64,000 nt of DNA, taken from positions 148,053,647-148,117,646 of the forward strand of contig CM071597.1 of assembly GCA_036435485.1 (NCBI GenBank), in the 5' to 3' direction. The position numbers and the translations under genes were made by a program. Positions 37,142 to 50,637 of the stretch are shown piece by piece; the first letter of the stretch is position 1, and each line of letters begins with the position of its first letter. The notes below the pieces were generated by a model, which worked only from the letters and a program-made list of their open reading frames with translations, made no database searches and was not told the origin of the DNA. Source of the DNA: Saposhnikovia divaricata. Taxonomy: Eukaryota > Streptophyta > Magnoliopsida > Apiales > Apiaceae.

Positions 37142-38457
37142 AATATATATTAACTTGCAGAATGAGAATAACTTTGGGATGGACTGAGTAATAGATTCCA
37201 TATACAAAAAATTGAGCCAAAGTTCAGCAAATACAACCCGCTATACAGGGGATTATATTTAAGAAATCATATCTCATGTCCTCCCAAATTAAACTCAAGC
37301 TATCAATAGTTCATAAAATAGGTGTGGAGCTACACACCCAGAAAATTCATTGCATCATCAAATGGCATGTTTTGTTCATCTTGCAGGCATGTTTTGTTCA
37401 TCTTGGCGGCGCCAACGGCGCCAGTGATAAGTAAAAGTGTTCTTGTACAGATTCTGGCAAGCAGGCGCCATCTGCAAAAGAACAAGGTTTCTTCAAAATT
37501 ACAAGGTAAAATTACACTCTCTCAAAAGTTAGAAAGCAAATTTTAAATGTCTATAGCGAAATTAATTTAGCTAATACAATAAAGTTTGCATGACACCGTT
37601 GAAAAGATTGAATAGTGTACATATTTATAAAAGATACTGAAATGCTACATCATAGAGGTGTTTGTATTTGTGTAGAGTATATATTTGAAGTCATTTCATA
37701 CGTATCCCTAAACTAATGTATAATATTATTTTCAGCCAACTGATCGATGTGTTCTTATTTTGGTTTGATACAATATCAATTCGCATCTTCACGAAATTTA
37801 AAGTACCTATAATGTGCATAGCAATTTGAAGCACCTAATGCCATAAACCATGATTATCTACAAACCTACTATTCTTAGGTGTTAGATAGCTTAGAGACAG
37901 GACCATGCATCTAACATACAACCAGTCAAAAGACACTCCAAATTATTAATGTATATATATATCACAAATAAAAAAAATATCTCCACTACACAACAAATTA
38001 CATGTCCAAACTTGTCACTTCATTAATACATGTGACAATATTTCATGATAGATTTGGAGGCGATTATTTCATATTTGGCTTAGATGGTTATTGTGTAGGC
38101 GGGAAAGAAGTTGATAAGAAATCTCAAGGGTTTTCTATGAAACAAGTGTGTATATGCCACATATCTTTGCGATTCTAACAATATAAATGTTCACATTACA
38201 ATACATTTTAACAAAAATCACAAACTTATAGCATATTTGGACCAAAAAACTCCAATTTTACAAATATCTAGGATGTATTTCTTTTAGTATTAGTAGAATT
38301 AACCACTTAAACTCCCTAAAAGTATCATGAAGTTCCATTTGAATACTTGTAATTTAACTGCAATAGATTGTATTGTCTTTTACTATATACTATGCTCATA
38401 CATACCATAAAATTTTTTGTTGTAGTGTTAATCATAAAGTGTAATTGCCTCTCTACA

Positions 38458-38505
<48 letters not shown>

Positions 38506-38578
38506 ATTTGGAGATTTAAGTCACCCACATTTAAAAACTATGGAGTAATACATAAAAACAATTAATACAATACAATAA
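37142..38578. other. Noncoding right part of module M (copy B)
   Basis: Counterpart of 8145-9574, with an AT run at about 38463-38509 and the same 22-bp duplication. No gene is visible. Confidence 0.6.
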
Positions 38579-39222
38579 GTTCCAATTCTAATCTATACTC
38601 TGAGACTGTGATGTCTAGTTCTTGACTCCTTGGAAGTCAGCTTTGATAATATTTTGATATCAGAACTTTTATCAGTTCTAGTTTCAGTTGCTCTTTGTTA
38701 ATGGTGAATTGTTGGCCCTCGTGGCAATCTAAAAATTGATCTCACTGATTCTTTCAAATAATGAGAAGTAATTCCTTTTGTTTATCAGAATTGTCAACGG
38801 TTATGTTAAAATTGTTATCACTATTGCACTTGCTGAGCATTGTTGGCTCACTCTTGCTTATTTGTTTTCTTCAGCTAATAGAGGAGATTAGTGAACCTAG
38901 TAATGGTCAAGGAGTATTACTTTCCAGCAGCGAGAGGAGACGATCGGGTTACGGATTTTCGTCGGTTAGTGGTTGGGAATTGGTCAAGGTTGGATATTTA
39001 GTTAGACAGTGATTTTTGTATATTCATATAAATTGTATAATATTCTTTTACTCTGAGACTGGGTTGTAATAATGATATTCGATAGTTGTTTCATACCATA
39101 ACCTGTATGCGATCTTGGTTAAGTGGTTTTATTATTAAATGTTGTTTATATTCAGAGATGTATAATATTGTTTATAGTTAGTGGCCCCATATCTGTACCC
39201 CGGATTTTGGGATACTACAAGT

Positions 39223-39234
39223 TGGTATCAGAGC
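39223..39234 (+). other. Primer-binding site (initiator Met tRNA)
   Basis: TGGTATCAGAGC lies three bases after the LTR end (TACTACA|AGT) and is complementary to the 3' end of plant initiator Met tRNA. Copy A has C for the second G. Confidence 0.92.
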
Positions 39235-42200
39235 TACAGGTTATGGTCACTGAAACAGATTAGGAGGGTTAGGGTACGTGTATAAGATAGACGTCGGGTA
39301 AAACGGTTTAGGATAAGGATCGCGTTAGGATACTTCGGCAAGCGTCGCGACGTTAATCGGTCTTTCGGCATATCGCGCGAGTGGAAGTTCGAATCGTTTA
39401 AGGATTGGGCTATTAGCCAAACTGCGAACCCGAAGCGGCATAAGCTAAGTGGGCAGCTGAAGCTATCAGTTCGGGGGACGTTATCTCGAAATTTTTACGT
39501 AGAATCTAGAATTTTCAACGATATTAGTTTCGATGCGAACGTTTCGGAGATGGTATGAGAAGAATAAGAATGCGAAGTGGGAAGCGATTATATGCAAGAA
39601 TTGGAAGTTGAGCGTAGTTGTGTATCCTTAATCGTCAATTCATTCAAATTCATTGCTTAAGAAATTTCTTATTCTTTCTTTTGAATTGTCGTAAATTAAT
39701 TCCCGGTTGGTATCGTTGTTGAGGCATTCGTTGCGCAATAACGATCGAAAATCGAGAATGAATTGAGATCTTCTTATTTATTCAACTCATTATTGTCGGG
39801 CCGGTTTTGGCAGCTAAGTATATTTGTGCTTAGTCGACAAGAGTGAGACTATGAATAATTAGGAATTTCTTAAATGTTTGCCTAATCAGTAGTTGATGCA
39901 TCTATCGAAAAGTTTTCTATACCTCAATGGATGACGAGCGTTGTATGTCAGATTTATTCGAATTCAATCCCATTCTTCTAGAAATAGTTATATTATCAGA
40001 TAGTATTTGATCCAGCTTTACATGAAGATTTTTGAAACGCTTGAATCCCTTCCATTTTCATGAATGCTTGATTTTCTTCATTCGAGCCGAGATGAACAAC
40101 CTATGCAGATAGGGGATTCAGGGACATTTTATCTTTGTGATAGAAGTCCAGTGGGACGCCACTGATTGTGTTTGTCATGAAGTACTAAGGACTGGCCATC
40201 CTTATGTACTATGGTGGTTAACCAAGTGACAAATGTAACCTCAAAATAGTTCAAAAGATCATATTGATCTCTCGGTTAAATTCCTTCATAAATGTTTTAT
40301 CAAACAAATTCAGTGTATATTCGTACTTGATGCCCCATTCATTTTATTGATCTCCTTTGTCAGAAATTTGAAGTTTTCAAAAAATTCCTAATGATGAAGG
40401 AATGTGAAGATGGGCGTGACGACGTCTTAAATGATAGAATTACAACTGCATAGATGAAGAAGTGGTTATGCGAGTTTAAGAATTTGGTGGTTAAGATAGA
40501 TATGTCATGTCAAACTGGAATAAATACTGGTTCGAGAAATCATGAACAAGAATGGAGGCTAATGAGAGATGGATAAAGGAAAAAGGGCAGTAAATAAGAG
40601 CCCGTGGTTGTAAATATTGTTAAAAGGCGAAAATAGAATGGAAATGGAGATATTGGATATAAGTTGTACAATGCTGAAGGAAGATTAATTGTAAACATCT
40701 TTTGTATGGCAGAGGTAGTAAATGGAATGTCATAAAATTTGGAATGTTTCGAATCCGTCGTTAAACATAAGATTTTAGAATCAAGAAGACTAACTTGGAT
40801 AAATCAGAGTGAAGCAGAACAAAAAGGTTTGTAAGGTGACTGTATGAAGAAAATAACTTATGCAGGCCAATTTTAAGAAAGTCATGATTATCAAGGATGG
40901 TGGAAAGTTGACCAAGATGGAATAAAATGTCAATAAGGAGGAAGGCAGAGAAACCCGAAAGTTTCTAGAAGTGAGTAAATAGCAGACGTATAAAATTTAA
41001 TGAAGAAAGGAATGTGGAATCCCGACGATGTGGAGTTAGAAGAGAAAGGGCACTATAGTTGCCTATAGAATGAGAATTAGCAGAAATTAACGAGATCCCA
41101 TGATCAGAAAATAAGATTTCGGGAGTAGAATCCCTAGAGATTTTATTAAGATAAATGTGGGAAGTTGTGGCTGTAACCAGAAAGGCAGTGTGGTGACAAG
41201 TAGCAGCGTCTTAAGTTAAAGCTATAAGTGATGAGCTTGGAAAGATGGGAATTTCGTCGAAAATAGTATCATATTAATCTTGGTGGAAGTTTTGAAGAGA
41301 GTGACAGGACTGTCTTTGTGATTATTAAGAATTTGAAAAATTTAATACGATCATGAAGGAAGTCGACAGGAAGTGGATGGTGATGACTATAAAAAGGAGT
41401 TGAATATAACTTAGGATTGGATTTATTCCCCATCAACGAAGCACAAGCAAATTGCGAGGACAAGAAAATGAGATCTTGAATTGTGAGGAAGATAAAGGCG
41501 ATGTTTTGAGATTGGAAGGTAGACATAGAGGTCTGAACGATTAAGCAAATCAATCGAGAGCGATTTTAGAGCTTCCATGAAAAGGAAGAAAATTTGGCAC
41601 GAGGATCTTAATGTGAATTTCGAAAGTCATGATTTTATGGTTAATGTGAGTAGTGTTAAATGTTGAAATGTAATGTGTAAAGTCAAATTCGAAGACTCGT
41701 CAAGTATGCAGAGTGGTGATTCGAAAGTTGATTTCAGAGGATGTGAGATAGCGTATTACGAATAAGATATATATGATTTAAGGAAAATGGTCAGCAGTTC
41801 GAAACGGTTACCCAGTAAAACGATAAGATGAAGGATGGATAGAAGTTTTCCGATTATTCCCTTCTCAAGTAATATTGCACGTGAAAGAGGAGTAAGAATG
41901 ATTGAGGATTTCTTGATATTCTTTTTCTCAAAATTTTATCTGAGGAAGGTTCGTTTTAGGAGGCATAAATAAGTGATGATGCATGTTAAGTGGAAGGAGC
42001 TTGTTGGAAATTATGAAGAATTGTTTCGTGAATAGTATCGAGTGAAGTTGTGACCTCGGGAAATTAATAATAAATTGGATATTTCAATCTTGTTCTTGTT
42101 TTGAGTGAAGTCACAGTCAAGGTGACGAGTATGTTAGTTATCAAGAGCTGTAAATGATCAAGGCTATACTTCAAAAGACTTAGCAGACCGAAGTATTTTA

Positions 42201-42840
42201 TAAAAGTGAAAAATCGAGTTGTTAATTGAATTATGCCATCTGAAGACGTGTGTGGTTAGTTATAAAAATTCGATTGCAAGGATGCGACTGAGAATGGACG
42301 AAATGATATTAAGATTCTCGATTGGGTACTCGGTAAAAATATGGGAGCAAAGACAGAAAGAAATTTTTTAATTATTCCCTTCTTGATTAACACAGTACTT
42401 GAAAAGTGGATTGGAAGCGATCGGAGGATTTCTTTAGATTCTTTTCTCGAAATTCTATTTGAAATCGTGTGGTTATAGGTAAAGCGTGGGAAACTATACC
42501 AAGTGTAGGTCGTTATAAATTGAGGCAAATTGCACGGTCGTATTATTGCGAGGGGTTGGTGCGGTAATATAGTTTTGACGCAAAGTATAGTCCATTATGC
42601 GGAAAAGACATATTGATTTTCGCGGAAAGTTATTCGTTCACGTGTGATGAACGTTACAGATTCGAAAACCAAAGCTTAAGGTTATTACGGGAATTGAAGG
42701 CTCATGAAATGAGCTTATAAAAGTATGAGAGGTTGTGATGGAATCCTAGAGTTGAAAGTGCAACCTGGGAAGTGGAAGTAAGATGTTTAACGAGAATTGT
42801 TACTCGTGTCCTTAAGATTGATTCTGAGGACAGAATCCTA
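39235..42840 (+). other. Gypsy internal region, no intact gene
   Basis: No frame longer than about 95 codons is present and none matches gag or pol convincingly. The stretch is purine-rich on the plus strand, like a heavily mutated coding region, and HVKWKELVG-like words near 41985 could be a decayed chromodomain. It carries no recognisable captured gene. Confidence 0.5.
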
Positions 42841-42855
42841 TTAAGGGGGGAAGGA
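42841..42855 (+). other. Polypurine tract of the gypsy element
   Basis: TTAAGGGGGGAAGGA immediately precedes the LTR start, the expected plus-strand priming site. Confidence 0.85.
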
Positions 42856-44794
42856 TATAACGACCTAGAAAATTTTGATTTTTAATAATATTTATTTATT
42901 ATAAATTATAAATTATATTATGTGAATATTGTTGTAAAGGTGAAATGTGTGTGATATGCTGTTTATGTGATTATTTGATGATTTGGGTAAGCTGTGAAGA
43001 TTGGTGTATTTTTATTTTTATTTTTGAGGATTTAAATATATTTAAATCATGCATTTTTGATCCTCTGTAAATTTTATAAAATTATCGGAGGAATTAAAAA
43101 TCATAAAATATTTTGTAATATTACCTTTATAATATTATTTAGTTTTTAAAATGGTTGGTTGAATTAATTTGGATGTTTCAGTATTTTAAAATGATTTTAA
43201 GAGTTTAATTGAATTTATAGGATCAAAACTTGTAAAATTCATATTTAATTCATTTTTGATCCGAAAAATATTTTAAAAATATGTGTGTGCTCGTAATTTT
43301 ATATTCTTTATTTTAAAAAAATGAAATTGTAATTTTCTGAAGGTTTTATTCAGTGTGATTTATAGAAGTCAGTTATTAGTATATGTTTGGGCCAAAAAGA
43401 GAGTAGAGTGGAGATAAGAGGAATTGGGCCAAGCCCATTAAGGAAACCAGCAGCCCATTAGTTAGAACAATGGAGAAAACAACGGGGAGAGAGAAAGTGA
43501 GATTGGGGGAGGATAAAAATTAGGGATTTGGAAAGAAATTGAATTGGGGGTTTTAATTTTTGTATCAATTAGAGTATATATACACATATGTGTGTGTATA
43601 CATGTATGTAAAGGGTGTGTGGGTGTGTGTGCAGGGGTGGGGGAAGGGGAGTCACAACTGAGCAAGGGGAGGGGGACACCCCACCGCGCGGTGGCGGCGG
43701 CCGGCGGTGATGGTGGCTAGCAGTGAAGCAACGGGGCAGGAGGGAGAGAGAGAAGGGAGAGATTTTTGGAGGAGATTAGAATCAAAAGGTATAATTTCTT
43801 GTTAATTTATTTATTTATTTATTTCAATTTTTCGATGTAAATATGTAATATTCATTTTAGATTAATTATGTGAATTGTTGTAATTAAATTAGATTTAAAT
43901 TGTGATATTATTGTTGTAATTTAATTAGTTTAATTGTGAACTTTATGGTGTTAATTCTAGTAATTAGATGATATTGAGTTCCGAGAATATTGTTAGTGAT
44001 TTAATTCGGAAAAAGGATAATTGTTAAGTGCTAGTTATAATTGTTGGTGGCTAATTATAATTTAGGTATTAATTGTGAGTTAAGTGTGTTAATTTTCGTA
44101 ATTAGCCTAATGTTGTAAATTGCGAATATTGTTTTATTTCCGAAATTAATTCGGAGAGTATAATTAATTATGATTGTTGGTGGAAATTGTTGGTTTAATG
44201 ATATAATCGGGCTTAGTATTCGATAATTGCTAATTATTAATTGTCGGATAATATGTTGAGTTATTTGGTTTTATTAAGTTATAAGTGTCTATGTGCTAAA
44301 TGTTATAAGTCGAGTCGTATTAATTGTTGGAAGCCATAATCGTCAACTAGTTGCTGTTGGTCTAAAAATGGATAAATAATTGTCGTAGTAATGGTCAAGT
44401 ACCTGGTGGTGAAATATATGTGGTTAAATGACTTTTACTTACTATTTATTATTTGTCGTATAATGTTGGAGTTTATATGAGTTTGCTAATTGAAATTGGG
44501 TTATATGGATTGAATGTTATAGTTGAGTCATAATATCTGTTAAATGCTATACTTGTCAACTGTGTGGTGGTGAGTTATATGGATGACTTTCAAATGTCAT
44601 ATATAGCAAAGGATAAACTGTTAGTTTACTTTTCCTTATGTGTTTATGTGGTTAATGTTATATATTATTTATCAAAGATTAATTGTTACATTCATTTTAT
44701 TATGTGTTTATCTGCGAGAAGTTGCAAGGAGATCACAAGTCTTAAGTGTCAATATTTAAGTACTTGTGTAATTCTCTTCAACTAGTTCCTCGGG

Positions 44795-44978
44795 CTTACG
44801 AATATCAATGATTAACTATCACGAGTATAATAAATATACTTGAGTGATGTGATCATTAATATAGCGTAAGTAATAGTTAATGCTAGGGGTTGTTCCCTAG
44901 GGCTTACGAATATCAATGATTGATTTTCACGTGTATCATTAAAATCCGTGAGTGATACGATCATTGATGTAGCGTAAG
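44795..44978. repeat. Two 108-bp tandem units, each an imperfect hairpin
   Basis: Unit one (44795-44870) and unit two (44903-44978) each open with CTTACGAATATCAATGATT and close with ATCATT.AT.TAGCGTAAG, which are inverted complements. Each unit can therefore fold into a long stem. They lie inside the gypsy LTR. Confidence 0.8.
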
Positions 44979-45010
44979 TAGTAGTTAATGCTAATATAAA
45001 TTATTATGTG

Positions 45011-45090
45011 CTATGTGCCGCATGTCTGGGCGGATACTTTTTCTTATGTGTTTAGTTGCCGCATGTTCGGGCGGGTACTTTTCTTTATTT
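45011..45090. repeat. 41-bp tandem duplication in LTR
   Basis: Two units of GCCGCATGTCTGGGCGGATA and its variant start at 45017 and 45058. Confidence 0.8.
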
Positions 45091-46651
45091 GTTTATTTTT
45101 ATGTTGCTGCCAGTGAAGCAGCTTAATTTTCATATGATTTTGAGCTAAATGGTTGAGTTGAAAAACAGGGGTATAGTCCTATTTACGAATACTTCATGCC
45201 GAAATTTTCTAAAAATCCCCTGCAAATCTATTTAAAAGTCTATTTAATTTATTTGATTGATGATTTGAAAGTATATGGTGATTTTCGAGAGTCGAGGTAA
45301 ATATTATAGTTGATGTGAATTGCTGTGAAGTGGTTGCCTAGATGGTATCTAAGTATCGAGTAACCATGTGTGTTAAGTATTTATGTGAAGTGAATATTTA
45401 ACTTAGTGGTTGTCTTGAAACCATATTATGAATGTGATTAAGTATGTTTGTATATGTTATATAAGTAAGCGTTATAGGACGCGTATGGGTAGAGTAGGGA
45501 AAAACAATAAGACTTTTGCTTAGTTGGATACTAAAATAATATTTGACTTTGAAAAGGTTCGAATAGGAAACCTAGCCAAGGACAGTGCACGGGCGATCTG
45601 AAAGAGGAATAGAAGGACAAGTATTAAAGTCGATGGGTGAAGTGACGTTGAGATTATCGGACGATGAAGTAAAGATGAAAGTAGGACTGAATGAGAAGCC
45701 ACCTGTAAATGAAAGAGACTGACGAGAAGCTAAATTGAGTATCGGTACGGAAATCAGGAACTCTATAAATCGAGGCAAGTGTTATTGCTATTCACTTATT
45801 GTTCAAGTGATGCAATTTAGTTATCTATCGTGCGAACTAATTTGGTCAAGTATAGTGGAAGATGACATATGAACTTCTTCAAATTAGCATGATGCTGTTT
45901 AATTTCCCTACCAATAATCCACATGTCGGTTTTACAAAGAATCTTATAAATAATCCTTTTCACATTTTGACAAAGGAATGCCATTTCCTCTATTTTCGTC
46001 AGATACTCTTAAGAATTTTCTAAACAAGGAAAACTAAGTTTTCTTAACTTTTATGAGAACCTGCTGGCAAAATTCCTGACTTAGCATATTTTTCACCAAT
46101 GGACCCCATTTAGAAAGACATTTTCTTTCAAATTGATCTGAACCTTTCCATATTGAATCTGTTTTGGTAAATACTTGTTTTAAGTTATTTTATCCGCTTA
46201 TGTAAGCTTAAACTCTTAATTTTGTATAAGTTTTATTAAAAGCCCAACACTTGACCATATCCTTACTTTAGTCTAAAATTTAAGTTGCTGAAATCTGATT
46301 GTAAATTATATCCTTATTCTTGCTCAAATGAAATTTCTCTTTGCATAAGTTGCTGATGTTATAAATTCCAATTATTCATATTCATCTTGTTGGTATTTAT
46401 TCGAATTTTCATTCTTTATATTTTCCACCTAACTTAGTACCGAACTTATCGGTATTTACTTAAGATCTTGATTATCTGGTTATTCCCTGTGTTGTATCGA
46501 ACTTGTCGATACTAGACGATGATGTCGTTTCTTAATAACTCCTAATCTTGAGTTGTTATTCTAGACGTGAGGTTCCAGTGGTTGGATATCAGGGTTGTCG
46601 ATTGTCCCGACACCTAATGTGTTTGAATTAGAATTGGAAATGTTTTCAGAT

Positions 46652-46715
46652 GTCCCTTCGGGGAGACCATATTATGGTCAGAGAAGTCCCTTCGGGGAGA
46701 TCAGTTTAATGGTCA
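46652..46715. repeat. 34-bp tandem duplication in LTR
   Basis: GTCCCTTCGGGGAGA followed by an ATGGTCA word occurs at 46652 and 46686. Confidence 0.8.
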
Positions 46716-47424
46716 AAATTGAGGCCAATGTGTGCCATGGATCCAGTTAAGGACATTGCTGTGTGCGTTTGTCCGGGGTTAGTGCGTGACTGATCAGCAG
46801 CCTAACCTTGATTTTTTTTTTAAATAAATAAAAAAATTCCAATTCTAATCTATACTCTGAGACTGTGATGTCTAGTTCTTGACTCCTTGGAAGTCAGCTT
46901 TGATAATATTTTGATATCAGAACTTTTATCAGTTCTAGTTTCAGTTGCTCTTTGTTAATGGTGAATTGTTGGCCCTCGTGGCAATCTAAAAATCGATCTC
47001 ACTGATTCTTTCAAATAATGAGAAGTAATTCCTTTTGTTTATCAGAATTGTCAACGGTTATGTTAAAATTGTTATCACTATTGCACTTGCTGAGCATTGT
47101 TGGCTCACTCTTGCTTGTTTGTTTTCTTCAGCTAATAGAGAAGATTAGTGAACCTAGTAATGGTCAAGGGGTATTGCTTTCCAACAGCGAGAGGAGACGA
47201 TCGGGTTACGGATTTTCGTCGGTTAGTGGTTGGGAATTGGTCAAGGTTGGATATTTAGTTAGACAGTGATTTTTGTACATTCATTTAAATTGTATAATAT
47301 TCTTTTATTTTGAGACTGGGTTGTAATAATGATATTCGATAGTTGTTTCATACCATAACCTGTATGCGATCTTGGTTAAGGGGTTTTATTATTAAATTAT
47401 GCCCAGCTATGTGTAAATTGAATA

Positions 47425-47677
47425 GCTCTGATACCACCTGTTGATTTTACTAAAAGAAGTCTTAGTATTTTGTTTAAGAAAAATAAAGAGAGACAAAATG
47501 TTTCTAACAACACTCTACTGATTCCATTGATCATTCTTAAATTTATATTATTTCTGGTGGTACATGAAAAGTTCATACATGATGAACATAGAGAGACTCC
47601 TCATACATGAATATTATTAATATTGACTATTGATATTTTACATGACAAAACATTATTGTGACATTCATGTTTCAACA
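47425..47677 (-). mobile_element. Short copia-type 5' LTR with primer-binding site, minus strand
   Basis: On the minus strand a 239-bp LTR runs from TGTTGAAACATG (47677) to AAATCAACA (47439), with TGTTGA/TCAACA inverted ends. CC and the primer-binding site TGGTATCAGAGC follow (47436-47425). Only about 40 bases of internal region remain before the junction with the truncated gypsy LTR at 47397. Confidence 0.7.
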
Positions 47678-49305
47678 ATCAGTCTTTATTATCCAGAAAA
47701 CTTCAGTTGTGTTCCCTTTTGGTAGGTACTAGGTAGTGCTCTAAGGAATGGTTTGTCTCTTATCCTATTGTGGGAGATTTGCGGATAACATTTACATGCT
47801 TATACACTACACTTGATATGCTCTCACTCTCTAGTCTAACAAACACAACAAGGGCTTGGATCTCGATTAGGATTCCAAAGTAAGGGGCTTCGAGATTAGA
47901 GTTTCGATTTATGATTAAGGCTTCAATTGGGGCTTGTTAATTGAGGTTCAAGATTAAGGTGTTATTCTCTTTCACTTTAATTTGCTATATGTTACTATTA
48001 ATTTGTTTTGTTAATTGGGTTTTGTACGTGTGTATGTTTATGTGCATCGATCAAACTTAAGGCTATTCTTCGTTCTCCCTCTCTCGATCTGTCTCTCTAT
48101 TTCAGGTGATTACTCTTCAATTTAGGGCTTTTCGATTTGACTCTCGATTTTAGGCATTTCCTCTCTCTCTCTCTCACACATTTTCAATTGTATTTGGTCA
48201 ATATTTTTCTTCCAATTTGAATTTTTTTGCTTATTTTGTATTTTAATTTGGATTTTTTAGGTAATTTAGGGGTTTCTTTAGAACTCATTGTCTGATTTGG
48301 GGATCCATTTTTCGATTTTCACATATAAGTTTAAAATAGGGAGGATTATTTTTTGAAACAAGATTTGTGAAAGGTTATTATTATTTAGATTAAAACTACT
48401 ACTTTTTAAGAGATTCGTAAACGAATAAAATCGTATGTTGATTCTCTCAAGTTTCTTTTAATAGAAGTAATGCTTTTGTGTAGGTCAATTCTGCAAATTT
48501 TCTTGTCCACATTATGTTGAGTATGAAATAACACAAGAAAATACAGAGCGGAGGTGAACGTATTTTCAACACTTTCTTGATTTTCTTTTGCTAGACAACC
48601 TGTGGTGAATCTGTGTATGTGTTTGTGGCAAAGTATGTGTGTGTCAAACAAATATTATGTGCGGAAATCAGAACACAGGCAACTCACTTTAATCTAATAT
48701 TTTATTAGATTGAAAGTATGGTATAATCTGGGAAGACAAATGTTAGTATTCTCGGCTTCATTTCTCAGAGAGATATTTGATAAGAATTACAATGAAAAAC
48801 TTAAGTGCTAAAGAAGTGAGGCTGTATACTTATAGAACATGTGCACAGTCCACTTGCTACGTACAAACTTAGTAACAGACAAATTCGCTTTCTAACTTGT
48901 CTATTCCTTTTTGGTGCAAGTCTAGGCATCTTGTGATACAATCTAATTTCTACTCTGCATAGAGCCACTTCTTCAGCTTCCTGTTCCTTTGAATATCTAT
49001 CCAAGCTTTTTTGTAGACTTTCCATGTACATACAACACTGAAATGTCACTATTGGTGTCTTGGTTTGTGTAGGTTTTCTAACTTGAACATCTGCAGTAAT
49101 TTCTCTTCAAGAATCCATTTGAGAAATGACTAAGTACTAGATTCGAGAACTTGAGTTGAATAGTTAGATAACTCTGAGTTCTCGAACTAGCCTTTCCTGA
49201 TATATTGAATCACTTCTCGAATGTATCTTTTCTTCTGTGGACCTTGAGTTGTCGAATAGTGCCTTTACTTATGAAAACCTTGAGAATTGAATGCATCTAA
49301 CTCCT
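47678..49305. other. Noncoding DNA with a CT-rich leader-like segment
   Basis: 47860-48330 has the AGGGCTT/AAGATTAAG|GT and TTTCAG|GTGATTA words seen in the leaders of the captured-gene CACTA elements, with CTCTCT tracts. It may be a leader that lost its element. 48360-49305 looks like retrotransposon LTR sequence and continues after the CACTA insertion at 55337. No genes are visible. Confidence 0.4.
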
Positions 49306-50282
49306 CACTACACCATAAATAACCTACTGCAACATACAAACAATGGTGCAATAGCTTCAAAATATGTTGCAATTACTCAAGAAATGGCAAATGCAACATA
49401 AAATCCATGTTGCTTTTTTCGATGTTGCATTATGGGTCTAAGGTAACATAATGTATCCATACTGCAACATCTAACCATCCTATAGAAACATAAAATATGT
49501 GTTGCCTTAGATGTTGAGATTTACTAAAAAAAGTGGGACCCACCTGGGAGCCACAGTGGGGCCCACCTGGGGCCCACCGCAGGGCCCACGTGGGACCCAC
49601 TGTTTGGTTAATTGTAAGTTGCAACACTTTTTATGCTAATGCAACATGTTTCATTATTCATATATAATTTTATGTGCCAAAGTTGCAACATTTAAGGTAG
49701 CTACTGCAACACATTTGTTAAAAAAAATTGATAGATTTTGTTTGAATATTGAACATCCCAATAACCTGTTTTCATTCACATTACAAAAATATTTCATAAC
49801 CAACAATCCACATTAGTCATCCTAATTCACCAACAATACCAAAATAAACCAACATTGCCACCCATAGTTACCCCAAAGCTATATAAACCAACATCTCAAT
49901 CCGATAAAGTACTATAATAAAACCAACACCACTACCCACACTACAACACATTTCAACTTAGGATACAGCACTTACATAGCGTTTTTTTGGAAGCACTTTG
50001 CAACTATGTTACTTAGATAGCGTTTTTAGCAAAAGTGTTATGCAAGTGATTACATTTCACAATAAAATAAAATTAAAATTAAATAAAAATTACTTAAATA
50101 ATGTTTAATTAGGAAACGCTATGTAAAAAAACACTAACATAGCGTTTTTCAAAAACGCTATAGGAGATTCCGTATTTTAAATAATATTTATTTATTTTCA
50201 AAATCTTTTGAATATTTCTTTACAATTACATAGAAACGTTAAGTGTTTAAAATATTAGGGATCCAATAATACACTACATTTC

Positions 50283-50557
50283 AATTCTCTCGCCGCTGTG
50301 ACCCCTCTCTCTCTCCTGTGACCCTCTCTCTCGCCGCTGTGACCCTCTCTCTTTCTCTTACTGCTGTGACCTCTCTCTTCCGTCGCTCTGAGCTCTCTCT
50401 CCCCCTCTAATTTCACAACCCATCCTTGATTTGATCGAATCCCTAATTAGAACTTGTGAGCCATCGAATTAGAAACTACCATTCAGTTTTCAATCTCCAA
50501 AGGTTGATTCCCCTATCTCTATAATCGGTCTCCATCGATCTTCAACTGATTTGGTAT

Positions 50558-50599
<42 letters not shown>

Positions 50600-50601
50600 G
50601 T

Positions 50602-50637
<36 letters not shown>

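Larger units (their letters stand above)
29218..39690. repeat. Copy B of the 10.5-kb direct duplication
   Basis: The block matches 1-10685 in the same orientation. Its left side continues into the rest of the Ulp1-type gene and its right side into the gypsy internal region, so B is the better-preserved context. Differences include one fewer 177-bp unit and a shorter subterminal part in the RING-bearing CACTA near 36840. Confidence 0.93.
38580..47397 (+). mobile_element. Ty3/gypsy LTR retrotransposon, coding-degenerate
   Basis: The element has a truncated 5' LTR (38580-39219), primer-binding site (39223-39234), a 3.6-kb internal region without an intact frame, a polypurine tract (42841-42855), and a long 3' LTR (42856-47397) cut short at its right end. 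The LTR start TATAACGACC is one base off the TGTAACGACC form of Tekay-like chromoviruses. Just before the tract the frame reads LLRGEGYNDL, similar to chromovirus pol ends. The lineage is inferred. Confidence 0.7.
42856..47397 (+). mobile_element. Gypsy 3' LTR, about 4.5 kb, lacking its last bases
   Basis: It starts TATAACGACC after the polypurine tract. Bases 46837-47397 match the 5' LTR remnants at 9576 and 38580. Homology stops at ATTATTAAAT, so about 80 bases of the LTR end are missing. It contains several short tandem repeats (44795-44978, 45011-45090, 46652-46715), a GC-rich patch near 43680-43740 and an AT-rich remainder. No genes are visible. Confidence 0.7.
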
